From the NCBI GenBank assembly GCA_037143795.1, contig JBAWXZ010000018.1, positions 3,360 through 67,359 of the forward strand: a DNA stretch of 64,000 bases, read 5' to 3'. The notes below the pieces were generated by a model, which did not search any database, was not told the DNA's origin, and was given only the letters and a program-made list of their open reading frames with translations. Made by a program: the position numbers and the translations under genes. How positions within the stretch are numbered: the stretch's first letter is position 1; each line of letters begins with the position of its first letter. The DNA is from Firm-13 sp037143795 (GTDB taxonomy: Bacteria; Bacillota; Clostridia; Saccharofermentanales; Saccharofermentanaceae). This document shows positions 15,692 through 24,718 of this stretch, one piece after another.

Positions 15692-17272
15692 ATGGCAAAG
15701 GCTTCATCAAATGTCCCGGCAGGAAGATTACCGCCCCAGAATGTTCAGGCTGAACAGGCTGTACTATGCTCGTGTCTCGATAGCGAGAATGCCTTAACCG
15801 TAGTATCCGCAATCCTGAACCCGGAAGATTTCTACAGACCGGATCATAAGCTTATTTTTTCGGCTATCCTCGAGCTCTTATCGACACGGTCTGCCGTAGA
15901 TATAATCACGGTATCCGATTTGATGGGAAAACGCGGCGAACTGGAGCAGGTCGGAGGTACGGCCTATATCAGCCAGCTTTCCGATTTGCCTGTAATCCGG
16001 TCAAATGCGGCGGAGTATGCAGCAATTGTCCGGCAGAAGGCCATGCTCAGGAAGCTGATCAATTCGCTTGACGATGTGACGAAGCTGTCCTACGAAGGCG
16101 AACAGGAAGCCAATAATCTGGTTGATATTGCAATCAAACGTTTGTCCGATATACGCGAAAATCCGACGGGCGGAGGATTTGAGACAATTTATGAAATTCT
16201 CAAAAGAACGCTGCAGGAAATTGTTGATATCAGCAAAGGTAAGAAAGAGAGAAGCGTAGTCCGTACGGGATTCCCTCTTCTTGATAAAGCGATCGGAGGC
16301 TTGCGGCCGGGTTCGCTGATTATTGTTGCAGCCAGACCGGCTATGGGTAAATCCGCATTTGTTATCAATATCGCTACGAATACGGCCATCAACTACAACA
16401 CGCACGTAGCGTTTTTCAGCCTTGAAATGTCAAAAGCTGAAATCGGCAACCGTATTCTTGCTTCGAGGTCCAATGTAAGTACATATGCACTTCAGAGTGC
16501 CGACATCAAAGAAAACGACTGGGAGCAGATCGGCAAGGCGATGACCCTTCTGACACCGGCACCCTTTTATATTGATGACCGGTCCGGAATAAACACCATA
16601 GAGATGATGGCGAAATGCAGGCAGCTTAAGAATGAAAATAAGCTCGGACTCATTATAGTCGACTATCTCCAGCTTATGAATTCTGCAGGCAACAGAGGCG
16701 GCGGAAACCGGCAGCAGGAAATTTCGGAAATTTCGAGATCTCTGAAAATAATGGCCAAAGAACTGGAAGTGCCTGTCATTGCCCTTTCCCAGCTGTCACG
16801 AGGAGCTGAGTACAGGGAGGATCGCCGTCCGCTTCTTGCAGATCTTCGTGATTCCGGTGCTATTGAGCAGGATGCAGATATGGTTATGTTTATTTACCGC
16901 GACAAATATTATGACAATTCGACTGAAAAGCCAGAGATTGAAGATGCTGAAATTATCCTTGCCAAGAACAGGCAAGGTGAGACAAAGACTGTCATGGTCA
17001 AATGGTGGGCAAGAAAGACGCTCTTTTTCGAGCCTGACCAGCCCGGCCAGCCGGGCGATCCGCAGGAACCGTCTTTCCCTCCTGCGCATTCCGGTGCCGA
17101 AGCTTCAGCGCACACCGGCAGTCATCCCCGTGCAGAAAAGCAGGCATATACTGATAATCCGCCGCGCAAGGCAAATTCACAATATGGCAGTGCAAATGAC
17201 ATTCCCGATCCCGAGGCGGATCCGAATGCATTTGACGGGCTTGAGCCCCCGGAACAGGATGGAGTATTTTGA
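15692..17272 (+). CDS. dnaB: Replicative DNA helicase
   Basis: DnaB-type hexameric helicase that unwinds the replication fork (called DnaC in Bacillus). The N-terminal primase-binding domain (PPQNVQAEQAVL) is followed by a linker and the RecA-like domain with Walker A AARPAMGKS (GKS at 219-221) and the IIVDYLQLM block. 526 residues; usual length is about 445. The extra is a Pro/Ala/His-rich disordered tail from about residue 455. CGGAGGAAA precedes ATG 15692. The TGA overlaps the tilS ATG. Confidence 0.96.
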   Translation: MAKASSNVPAGRLPPQNVQAEQAVLCSCLDSENALTVVSAILNPEDFYRPDHKLIFSAILELLSTRSAVDIITVSDLMGKRGELEQVGGTAYISQLSDLPVIRSNAAEYAAIVRQKAMLRKLINSLDDVTKLSYEGEQEANNLVDIAIKRLSDIRENPTGGGFETIYEILKRTLQEIVDISKGKKERSVVRTGFPLLDKAIGGLRPGSLIIVAARPAMGKSAFVINIATNTAINYNTHVAFFSLEMSKAEIGNRILASRSNVSTYALQSADIKENDWEQIGKAMTLLTPAPFYIDDRSGINTIEMMAKCRQLKNENKLGLIIVDYLQLMNSAGNRGGGNRQQEISEISRSLKIMAKELEVPVIALSQLSRGAEYREDRRPLLADLRDSGAIEQDADMVMFIYRDKYYDNSTEKPEIEDAEIILAKNRQGETKTVMVKWWARKTLFFEPDQPGQPGDPQEPSFPPAHSGAEASAHTGSHPRAEKQAYTDNPPRKANSQYGSANDIPDPEADPNAFDGLEPPEQDGVF

Positions 17273-18831
17273 TGTCTCTTTTGCTTGACTGCCGGAATTT
17301 CTGTCTCACACACGGGCTTCTTTCGTGCAAGGCAGTGATTGCAGGGGTTTCCGGCGGTGCAGATTCCATGTGCCTTCTGGACATCCTTTTTTCATTGTCT
17401 GAAAAATCCAAGGAAGATGATACCGGGCGGCCGTTCCCGGACCTTATTGCCGCACATATCAACCACGGTTTGCGGGGAGAAGCTGCAGATCATGATGAGG
17501 CTGTTGTGGAGAAGTACTGCCGGGACAGGAATATTCCTTTATTTGTTAAACGGGTAGATATCGCCTCTTTTGCAAAAGATAAAAAAATCAGTGTTGAACA
17601 GGCCGGACGAAGTGTAAGATATGCATTTTTCGAAGAGACAGCCAGGAAGTGTTTTCCCGGGACAGATGATGTTTTCACAGCGGTTGCACATCACAGGGAG
17701 GATCAGGCGGAGACTATTCTGATGAATCTCTTCAGGGGAACCGGACCGGACGGCCTCTGCGGAATGAAGCCAAGGAGCTCGAATATTATCCGGCCGATTC
17801 TTTTTGCATCGAAGGAAGATATCCTGTCATATGCCGAATCAAAAAAACTTGTATATGCCGAAGATCAGACGAATCTTGACAACACTTATACACGAAACCG
17901 GTGGCGCAATCAAATACTTCCATTGATTGCTGACGTTTCGCGAAAGGACCCGGTTCTGCCGCTTCTGGCATTTGCCGAGCTTGCGGGAGCGGATAAAGAA
18001 TATTTTGACGAAAAAGTATTCGAAATTTACAAAAAATATGCGTATTGCGGCGGCAGCGGAACCTTTGGCATTCCCTGTGAAGTTATACGCAGGGAGCACC
18101 GGGCAATTGCATCGAGGCTCATTCGTTTTCTTTACACAGGACGCTTTTCATCAGGTGCCGACCTGACAGCGGCGCATGTAGCTTCCATACTTTCACTTGC
18201 TGCAGAAGGCTCGGGCGGACACAGGATTTCGCTGGCGCATGGACGTATTGCTTATATAGAAGAAGGTGTGCTGTTCTTTGATGAACCTTCGGATCTGGTA
18301 CGGGAAGATGCCCGTTCATGGAATATTAAGACCGGCCGGATCCTGCTTTGCAGGGAAGAATTTGATGGCGGGCCGCTCCTTGAGTTTGATGATATTGTCC
18401 CGAATCAAGTTGTTTCGATTTCGAAAACTTATTTTGATGTTGAGGTGATCCTCGTTGAGAATCCTGAACAGGTAGTTTATAATAGTCGGACATGGTATTG
18501 CCCCGCGAAAGCACTCGGCGGTGCCGTGCTCCGTACAAGAAGACAGGGCGACTGGTTTTCACGTGCAGACTCAACTGGCGGGAAGCCTTTACGCAGATTC
18601 CTGACAGATAGGAAGATACCTGGTTTTGTAAGGGACCGGATGCTTCTTGTGGCTCATGGATCCCAGGTGTTATGGATTCCCGGAATTGCATATGCAGAAG
18701 GTTTCGCCGATGAGGCATCCGGACGAAAGTATTTCGGTTTGCCGGGCCGTATAACAGACATATCGTCTTTGCGTGACACGGAGTTATACAGAATTACGAT
18801 ATTGGATAGAAATGAACAGGAGGAGCACTAA
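17272..18831 (+). CDS. tilS: tRNA(Ile)-lysidine synthetase
   Basis: TilS attaches lysine to C34 of tRNA-Ile(CAU) so that it reads AUA. The N-type ATP pyrophosphatase P-loop SGGADS is at 27-32; AHINHGLRG, AVAHHREDQAETI and a long C-terminal region ending in a TilS_C-like domain (TRRQGDWF, KIPGFVRDRM) follow. 519 residues, within the long form of the family. ATG 17272 overlaps the dnaB stop (TGATG); TTG 17269 is not preferred. The stop is directly followed by the hpt ATG. tilS-hpt-ftsH is a classic order. Confidence 0.95.
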   Translation: MSLLLDCRNFCLTHGLLSCKAVIAGVSGGADSMCLLDILFSLSEKSKEDDTGRPFPDLIAAHINHGLRGEAADHDEAVVEKYCRDRNIPLFVKRVDIASFAKDKKISVEQAGRSVRYAFFEETARKCFPGTDDVFTAVAHHREDQAETILMNLFRGTGPDGLCGMKPRSSNIIRPILFASKEDILSYAESKKLVYAEDQTNLDNTYTRNRWRNQILPLIADVSRKDPVLPLLAFAELAGADKEYFDEKVFEIYKKYAYCGGSGTFGIPCEVIRREHRAIASRLIRFLYTGRFSSGADLTAAHVASILSLAAEGSGGHRISLAHGRIAYIEEGVLFFDEPSDLVREDARSWNIKTGRILLCREEFDGGPLLEFDDIVPNQVVSISKTYFDVEVILVENPEQVVYNSRTWYCPAKALGGAVLRTRRQGDWFSRADSTGGKPLRRFLTDRKIPGFVRDRMLLVAHGSQVLWIPGIAYAEGFADEASGRKYFGLPGRITDISSLRDTELYRITILDRNEQEEH

Positions 18832-19371
18832 ATGGCTCACTACATCAAGGGTGTGTTAATACCGAGAGATCAGATCGACATAATGGTAACACGGCTTGCC
18901 GATCAGATTAATGAGGATTATAAGGGCAAAGAAATAGTTATGGTCGGTGTTCTTAAGGGATCCTTTATTTTTATGTCTGACCTGGTTCGTAAGATTAAGC
19001 TTCCCATGATACTCGATTTTATGTCTGTTTCAAGTTATTACGGCGGAACGAAGAGTTCCGGAATTGTTAAAATCACTAAGGACATGGATATCGATATCGA
19101 AGGCCGCCATGTTATTATTGTAGAGGATATAGTCGATTCGGGGCTGACCTTGCAGAACCTGAAAGAAATGCTTCTTACCCGGAATCCGGCCAGCCTGCGT
19201 GTCTGTGCTGCTTTTGACAAACCGGACCGCAGAAAAGCTGATATCACAGCAGAATATACCGGAATGAAGATTCCGGATGAATTTATAATCGGTTATGGTC
19301 TTGATTATGACGGAAAATATCGCAACTTGCCGGATGTATGTATTCTGGCAACTGATGGAGGTAATGAATGA
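18832..19371 (+). CDS. hpt: Hypoxanthine phosphoribosyltransferase
   Basis: Salvages hypoxanthine (and guanine) to IMP (GMP) with PRPP. 179 residues, normal. The PRPP-binding loop is VEDIVDSGLT (97-106); VGVLKGSFIFM and the C-terminal FIIGYGLDYDGKYRNLP are standard for the family. CAGGAGGAGC precedes ATG 18832 inside the end of tilS. It overlaps ftsH by four bases, so the three genes are translationally coupled. Confidence 0.95.
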   Translation: MAHYIKGVLIPRDQIDIMVTRLADQINEDYKGKEIVMVGVLKGSFIFMSDLVRKIKLPMILDFMSVSSYYGGTKSSGIVKITKDMDIDIEGRHVIIVEDIVDSGLTLQNLKEMLLTRNPASLRVCAAFDKPDRRKADITAEYTGMKIPDEFIIGYGLDYDGKYRNLPDVCILATDGGNE

Positions 19372-21230
19372 GCCAGGTAACTCCCAAAAAATATGGCGGC
19401 GCGCCATTCTATCTGCTTTTGCTTCTGGTTATTGTCGTAGCATCTTTTTTATGGTACAACGGCGACACAACCGGAAAGCAGGATGATTTGTCTGCTGCTA
19501 TCGGATACATAAAGACCGGAGAGCATAATCCACAGAAGGTGACTTTAAACGGATACACACTGAAGTTTACTTATACTGCGGATGACGGTACAGCCGTTAA
19601 TGTAAGCAAGAATATCCCTCCGCTTTCGATTGACCATGTGCTGTCGATCCTGATGACAGCTAAGGAAGACGGTAAAATAACAGGCTACGAGTATGTTGAG
19701 CCGGCTGACGTCAGCAGCATACTAAGTGTTGTTACAATTGTAATCATGGTAGCAGCCATGGGCTTTTTCCTGTGGTTCTCTTTCTCACGCGCCCAGGGCG
19801 ACGGAAAGAGCGCGATGAGTTTTGGGAGAAGCAAGGCAAAGCTTAATGATCCTTCCAAGAACAAGGTGACATTTGCGGATGTTGCCGGTGCAGATGAAGA
19901 GAAGGAAGAACTGCAGGAAGTTGTAGATTTCCTGAAGAATCCTAAGAAATATGCCGAACTCGGCGCGAAAATTCCACGGGGCATCCTGCTTTTCGGAGCT
20001 CCTGGTACAGGTAAGACCCTCCTTGCGCGGGCCGTTGCCGGAGAAGCCGGCGTTCCGTTCTTCTCCATTTCAGGTTCTGACTTTGTGGAGATGTTCGTCG
20101 GAGTTGGTGCAAGCCGTGTCCGCGACCTTTTTGACAATGCAAAGAAGAACGCCCCCTGTATTATTTTCATCGATGAAATTGATGCTGTCGGACGTCACCG
20201 CGGTGCCGGAATGGGCGGCGGACATGACGAACGTGAGCAGACTCTTAACCAGCTGCTGGTTGAAATGGACGGATTCGGCCCGAACGAGGGTGTCATTGTT
20301 ATTGCAGCGACAAACCGTATGGATATTCTGGATCCTGCGCTTCTCAGACCGGGCCGGTTTGACCGCCGCGTAGTTGTTATGCGTCCCGATATCAAAGGAA
20401 GGGAAGCCATCCTTAAAGTTCACGCCAAAGGCAAACCGATGGGGAAGGATGTCGACCTGCATGAAATTGCCAAGATGACTCCCGGGTTTACCGGCGCGGA
20501 TCTGGCTAACCTCCTGAACGAGGCGGCGCTCTATGCAGCCAAACATAATGCAAAAGAAATTGTATACCATGACATTTCCGAGGCTGTTTTCAAAGTTATG
20601 CTCGGACCGGAGAAGAAGAGCCGTGTCATTAATGAAAAAGAGAAGAAGCTTACCGCCTTTCATGAAGCAGGGCATGCCGTTGTTCTGCGTACCGTATCGG
20701 AGACTGATAAAGTTGAAAGAGTATCCATCATCCCTGCAGGCGGAGCAGGCGGCTATACTGCACACAAGCCTGATGAGGACGTATACTACACAACCCGTCA
20801 GCAGCTGATTCACAACATTATGATTTCCCTCGGCGGACGTGCATCGGAGGAACTCATACTCGGAGAGATAAGCACCGGTGCTTCGTCTGACCTTCAGAGC
20901 TGCAACGGGATAGCACGTGATATGATTACCAAATACGGCATGAGCAAAAAGCTTGGGAATATGGTTTTCGGAAGCGATGAAGAGGTATTCCTCGGCAAGG
21001 ATTTCGGACATGTTCAGAATTACAGTGAGCACGTTGCCGCAATTATTGATGAAGAAGTTAAGGTTATCATCGATGATGCATACAAAGAGGTTGTTGAAAT
21101 TCTCAAGAGCAAAATGAAGATACTTCAGGCTGTGGCCGGCCGTCTTCTTGAGATTGAGAAGATCGAAGGACCCGAGTTCGAAGCTATTTATGTATCCGGC
21201 GGACTCGATGTTCCCGTAACATACGCTTAA
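19368..21230 (+). CDS. ftsH: ATP-dependent zinc metalloprotease FtsH
   Basis: Membrane-bound AAA+ protease for quality control of membrane and regulatory proteins. 620 residues. Helices at about 11-28 and 122-142 flank a small extracytoplasmic domain; the AAA module has Walker A GAPGTGKT (210-217), and the protease site is HEAGH (432-436). The C-terminal tail after the protease domain is short. ATG 19368 overlaps the hpt stop. A strong terminator follows. Confidence 0.97.
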   Translation: MSQVTPKKYGGAPFYLLLLLVIVVASFLWYNGDTTGKQDDLSAAIGYIKTGEHNPQKVTLNGYTLKFTYTADDGTAVNVSKNIPPLSIDHVLSILMTAKEDGKITGYEYVEPADVSSILSVVTIVIMVAAMGFFLWFSFSRAQGDGKSAMSFGRSKAKLNDPSKNKVTFADVAGADEEKEELQEVVDFLKNPKKYAELGAKIPRGILLFGAPGTGKTLLARAVAGEAGVPFFSISGSDFVEMFVGVGASRVRDLFDNAKKNAPCIIFIDEIDAVGRHRGAGMGGGHDEREQTLNQLLVEMDGFGPNEGVIVIAATNRMDILDPALLRPGRFDRRVVVMRPDIKGREAILKVHAKGKPMGKDVDLHEIAKMTPGFTGADLANLLNEAALYAAKHNAKEIVYHDISEAVFKVMLGPEKKSRVINEKEKKLTAFHEAGHAVVLRTVSETDKVERVSIIPAGGAGGYTAHKPDEDVYYTTRQQLIHNIMISLGGRASEELILGEISTGASSDLQSCNGIARDMITKYGMSKKLGNMVFGSDEEVFLGKDFGHVQNYSEHVAAIIDEEVKVIIDDAYKEVVEILKSKMKILQAVAGRLLEIEKIEGPEFEAIYVSGGLDVPVTYA

Positions 21231-21285
21231 GACCTTACTCAGCAGGTCTAACGATCATACACGGTAATACAAGATGGCACGTAAG

Positions 21286-21316
21286 ACTCCCCGGATTAAT
21301 GTCCGGGGAGTTTTTT
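21286..21316 (+). terminator. Intrinsic terminator after ftsH
   Basis: ACTCCCCGGA (21286-21295), loop TTAATG, TCCGGGGAGT (21302-21311), then a T-run; ends the rplI-ftsH operon and insulates the next cassette. Confidence 0.9.
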
Positions 21317-21359
21317 GCATCTTTTTTTTTGCATAAAACCCCGGCAGCCATTCCAACTA

Positions 21360-21387
21360 TTGACAGTCCTTCATGTTGATATATTAT
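21360..21387 (+). promoter_or_regulatory. Promoter of the envelope cassette
   Basis: TTGACA (21360-21365), 16-base spacer, TATTAT (21382-21387). The four genes to 24653 follow without another clear promoter or terminator. Confidence 0.65.
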
Positions 21388-21448
21388 GAAATTAGATATA
21401 TATATCTGAAACATTAGCATTGATTTCAGAAGGGGTATTCGTGCGCGT

Positions 21449-21790
21449 ATGATAATAAATCGAGTGCGTGATCTCATTGTGGTTCAAGTATTGATGCTGA
21501 TACTTGCATTGGCAGGTGTCTTTGCCAAACTCCTCTCATCCGCTGTATTCCTATCCGGGTGGTTTCTTCTCTATTATGTTATTCTCATTATCCTTCACTC
21601 TACATATGCATTCGGCTGGCAGCAGGTACTCAAAAAGATGCCGCTCAACATTGCCTACGCAAACCGCTCGATCGGAGTAATTTGGGGCATGGTTATGGGT
21701 GTCATTTTCTTCAATGAAACGGTAACACCATACATGATCTTAGGTTCATGTATAATTGTTGCCGGTCTTTTTTTGATGGTGAAAGAATGA
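21449..21790 (+). CDS. Half-size drug/metabolite-transporter protein (EmrE/ArnE-like), subunit 1
   Basis: 113 residues with four predicted membrane helices (about 9-27, 32-52, 69-88, 91-110). The last two helices, with NRSIGVIWGMVMGVIFFNE, resemble the C-terminal half of EamA/SMR proteins, which works as a pseudo-dimer. ATG 21449 is used; AAGGGG is 14 bases away, a loose spacing. It overlaps the next gene, of the same length, by four bases, so the two probably form a heterodimer like EbrAB or the lipid flippase ArnEF. Substrate unknown. Confidence 0.7.
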   Translation: MIINRVRDLIVVQVLMLILALAGVFAKLLSSAVFLSGWFLLYYVILIILHSTYAFGWQQVLKKMPLNIAYANRSIGVIWGMVMGVIFFNETVTPYMILGSCIIVAGLFLMVKE

Positions 21791-22128
21791 CATATCAAAT
21801 GAGTCTGATGTTGTTTATTGCGTCGACGTTACTGGCGGCAGGCCCTCAGATTCTGCTGAAGATGAGCGCTGACAAGCCGCATGCCCGCAGATGGAAGGAG
21901 TACCTGAATCCGTTTGTCCTTATTGCATATGCGTTGTTTACCGTTTCCCTGGTTATGACCGTCATTGCATACAAGAATATTTCCTTGTCCCTGGGTCGGA
22001 TGCTGGACTCCACAACCTATATCTTTGTTGCTGTTCTGGGCAGTATTTTCCTGAAGGAAAAACTTACTTCAAGGCAGCTTTTCGGCATCCTGTTTATTTG
22101 TGCGGGAATCATCGTTTTTTCCATTTGA
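21787..22128 (+). CDS. Half-size drug/metabolite-transporter protein (EmrE/ArnF-like), subunit 2
   Basis: 113 residues, four predicted helices (about 5-22, 38-58, 65-85, 93-112). ITS block SLSLGRMLDSTTYIFVAVLGSIFLKEKLTSRQLFG is the EamA/SMR end motif, with a conserved Glu-Lys pair before the last helix. ATG 21787 overlaps the stop of the previous gene; a longer upstream frame has no ribosome site. Co-translation with an equal-length partner implies an obligate two-subunit transporter or flippase. The downstream ligase and acyltransferase suggest a lipid-linked substrate (inference). Confidence 0.7.
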   Translation: MTYQMSLMLFIASTLLAAGPQILLKMSADKPHARRWKEYLNPFVLIAYALFTVSLVMTVIAYKNISLSLGRMLDSTTYIFVAVLGSIFLKEKLTSRQLFGILFICAGIIVFSI

Positions 22129-22216
22129 AACGCAGATGACAGCAAAATGAACGCCGGTTCAATACACTAATCTTTATACAGCGTTGAAAGGTTTGTTTTT
22201 TCAGGAGGTGCTGCAA

Positions 22217-23587
22217 ATGAGATACACCGGTTTGATTAAGATTTCCTTTCTGGAAATGATGGCGAAGAGGATGCCGAGAGAAAAGATCATGAAACTGCAG
22301 AAACAGAGATTTGAAAAACTGGTGGCATTCTCAAGGGAAAACAGCCCCTTTTATAAAGAACTATACAAAGGGCTGGGTGAAAATCCGGATCTCGCCTCGC
22401 TGCCGGTTACAACCAAAAGTATTCTTATGGCTTCTTTTGATGATTGGGTTACCGAACCCGGAATCAGTCTGGAGAAAGTAAATGATTTCCTGCACGACAA
22501 GGATAATATAGGAAGGAAGCTTGATAAAAAGTGTACTGTCAGTCTTACGTCGGGCTCAACCGGAATACCATGTAAAGTGCTGACTGACAAAGGTTATAAC
22601 AATCTGGCGATGGCGCTTTATTTTGTCAGGACAATGCGCTTTTTTGAAATGGTAAAAATTTGCCTCAGAGGGGGCAAATATTTTCTGATCGCAAACAAGG
22701 AATTCAGCATAAGCTACAATATCCAGAGGGCGCAAATCCTGTATACGTATCTGAATAAATTCAGGTGTGCTTCAATAGGTGTAAACACGCTCGCGGAAGA
22801 TACAATTAAGGCTATTAATAAATTTAAGCCGGCCATACTCTTTTCATATCCAACGGCTATGGAATTATTGATGCCTCTCATCAAAAAAAACGCATTGGAC
22901 AGATCACCGGATATAATAATTCTGGGAGGAGAAAGATGCTCCTGTTCGCTTTTAAAACAAATGAGAAGCTGCATGACGTCCCACGTTATTAACACTTATG
23001 GTTCATCGGAAAGCGGTCTTGTAGCCTGTGAATGCAGGGAAGGCCATCTTCACATTTATTCGGACTGGACAATCGTTGAACCGGTAGACAATAATTACAA
23101 TCCCGTTCCGCCGGGAGTGCTGTCCGATAAAATTCTTATTACAAACCTGAATAACTACTCCCAACCGTTCATCAGATATGAAATTGATGACAGAGTGATA
23201 TACCACGATGAACCTTGCGCTTGCGGAAGCGTCCTGCCTTTTCTCGAAGTGGAAGGAAGGACAGATGACATCCTTGAATTTGATGGTAAATCAGGAAAAG
23301 TCGGAGTATCGCCTATTACCCTTACCGATCCTTCTGAAATCGATGGAATCCTGAGGTATCAGATCATTCAGAAGCGGTATGATCTCCTTGAGTTGAGGCT
23401 TATGTGTGAAGAAGGATACAGCAAGCAGGAAATTTCACTGCTGATTCAAGAAAAGCTTCTTGTGATGCTGAAAAACATGGGAGTTGATGGCGTTTCGATT
23501 GTTCTGTCAGGTGAATTGCCTGAATGCCATCCGACCAGCGGCAAATTCAAGATGATCGTGCGTATGCCTGACGCGGTATATGAATGA
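22217..23587 (+). CDS. PaaK/CapK-like adenylate-forming enzyme
   Basis: 456 residues of the phenylacetate-CoA ligase branch of ANL enzymes. Visible: the phosphate loop TSGSTGIP (Ser112-Gly116 within it), YGSSESG for ATP binding, the CACG cysteines of PaaK-type proteins, GRTDDIL as the hinge, and a C-terminal SGKFK with the candidate catalytic lysine. These enzymes activate a carboxylate as acyl-AMP. CapK-like members occur in capsule and cell-surface clusters. ATG 22217 is six bases after AGGAGGTG (22203-22210), better than the in-frame ATG 22184. It overlaps the next frame. The acid used is unknown; no phenylacetate genes are nearby. Confidence 0.75.
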   Translation: MRYTGLIKISFLEMMAKRMPREKIMKLQKQRFEKLVAFSRENSPFYKELYKGLGENPDLASLPVTTKSILMASFDDWVTEPGISLEKVNDFLHDKDNIGRKLDKKCTVSLTSGSTGIPCKVLTDKGYNNLAMALYFVRTMRFFEMVKICLRGGKYFLIANKEFSISYNIQRAQILYTYLNKFRCASIGVNTLAEDTIKAINKFKPAILFSYPTAMELLMPLIKKNALDRSPDIIILGGERCSCSLLKQMRSCMTSHVINTYGSSESGLVACECREGHLHIYSDWTIVEPVDNNYNPVPPGVLSDKILITNLNNYSQPFIRYEIDDRVIYHDEPCACGSVLPFLEVEGRTDDILEFDGKSGKVGVSPITLTDPSEIDGILRYQIIQKRYDLLELRLMCEEGYSKQEISLLIQEKLLVMLKNMGVDGVSIVLSGELPECHPTSGKFKMIVRMPDAVYE

Positions 23588-23600
23588 CGGAGTGAAAACG

Positions 23601-24653
23601 ATGGAGATATTTTACTCTGTTGCGGACTTGATCAGAAGGGTGGAAACAAGTGACGCTGCCGTACACCCTGACTATAGGGTTTGCCGGAAAATCATATGCG
23701 AAAACAGTGATACCTTCCTTATGCTTGCGTTTCTTGAGAAAACGAATCCCTGCAGCCAGAAATATTATCTTTATAAAAAGGTCATAATCGTCAGTTATGT
23801 CAACAAGGTGGAAATTTTCCATTTTCCAGGCAAACACTCCCTGAAGCGTCGTTTGAATATCATAGGCCTGCCTCTATCCTTGTCAAACAGCGGCTATTTC
23901 ATTGATAGCAAGGATGAAGAAACAGCGGCTAATCTTGCAGGGATTCTCAAAGAGTTTGCAAACATGATGAAAGGCACTACAATTCTCATCAACGCGGACA
24001 GGGATGTCTGGAGAGGGTGCCTGGCCGCAGCGACGTTCGTATTCCACAACCGCTTTTCAAGCTTTCAGGAGTATCTTGATGCAATGAGGTCAAGCTATCG
24101 GAAGAAAGCGGTCACCATCCTCAAAAAGGGACAGGGCCTTAACTTTACCCGTGTTGAAAAAGGCGGGTTTACGGAAGAACATTATTCGCTTTATCTCAGT
24201 GTCAACAGAAGGACTGTCAAGAAGCTTCTGACAATGCCATTCGAGTTTTTCCGGGACTCTGATGCAGTTGTTTTTGAAATCAGGGACAGAGATAACCGTC
24301 TTCTCGCCTTTGTCCAACTTAAGGAACTCGAAGGAGACCTTTATTTTGTTCTGTGCGGATTTGAAAAGACTGACAGTCTGCCGAAGAATTCAGGGCAACT
24401 GCATCATATCGACCTGTATTTCAATTTGTTGTACTTCATTGTGCGTTATGGCATCGAGAATGGATACCGGAATATCATCTTCGGCCAGACATCCGGTGAA
24501 TCCAAAAGTAAAGTAGGATGCGTTGAAGAACTGAAGTATATCTACGCTACTTCATCTAATCCCCTGATCAAGGCATACTTCAGAATGTTCCCCGGCGTCT
24601 ATTCAGTCAGACCATACAATGTCACGCACAATGTATTCAGGGATGATCCATAA
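23601..24653 (+). CDS. GNAT/FemAB-like acyltransferase, putative
   Basis: 350 residues, cytoplasmic. The pattern of the second half (RSSYRKKAVTILKKG, LLAFVQLKELEGDLYFVLCGFEK, then NIIFGQTSGESKSKVGC) fits BioF2/FemAB-type acyltransferases with a GNAT fold, which add amino acids or acyl groups to cell-wall or lipid acceptors. Key residues are not well enough conserved to name a reaction. ATG 23601 is preferred because GGAGTG lies eight bases upstream; ATG 23580 has none. Last gene of the cassette; it runs toward murC on the opposite strand. A weak assignment, supported mostly by pattern and context. Confidence 0.5.
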   Translation: MEIFYSVADLIRRVETSDAAVHPDYRVCRKIICENSDTFLMLAFLEKTNPCSQKYYLYKKVIIVSYVNKVEIFHFPGKHSLKRRLNIIGLPLSLSNSGYFIDSKDEETAANLAGILKEFANMMKGTTILINADRDVWRGCLAAATFVFHNRFSSFQEYLDAMRSSYRKKAVTILKKGQGLNFTRVEKGGFTEEHYSLYLSVNRRTVKKLLTMPFEFFRDSDAVVFEIRDRDNRLLAFVQLKELEGDLYFVLCGFEKTDSLPKNSGQLHHIDLYFNLLYFIVRYGIENGYRNIIFGQTSGESKSKVGCVEELKYIYATSSNPLIKAYFRMFPGVYSVRPYNVTHNVFRDDP

Positions 24654-24718
24654 AATCATCATTTTCTATAGCAGTTTCCGCTGTTTTACTGACGGGCATC
24701 CCGGAAATATGCTTTTTC

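Noticed and set aside
23580..23600. Earlier ATG for the GNAT/FemAB-like gene
   Set aside because: It lacks a ribosome site, whereas ATG 23601 has GGAGTG at good spacing.
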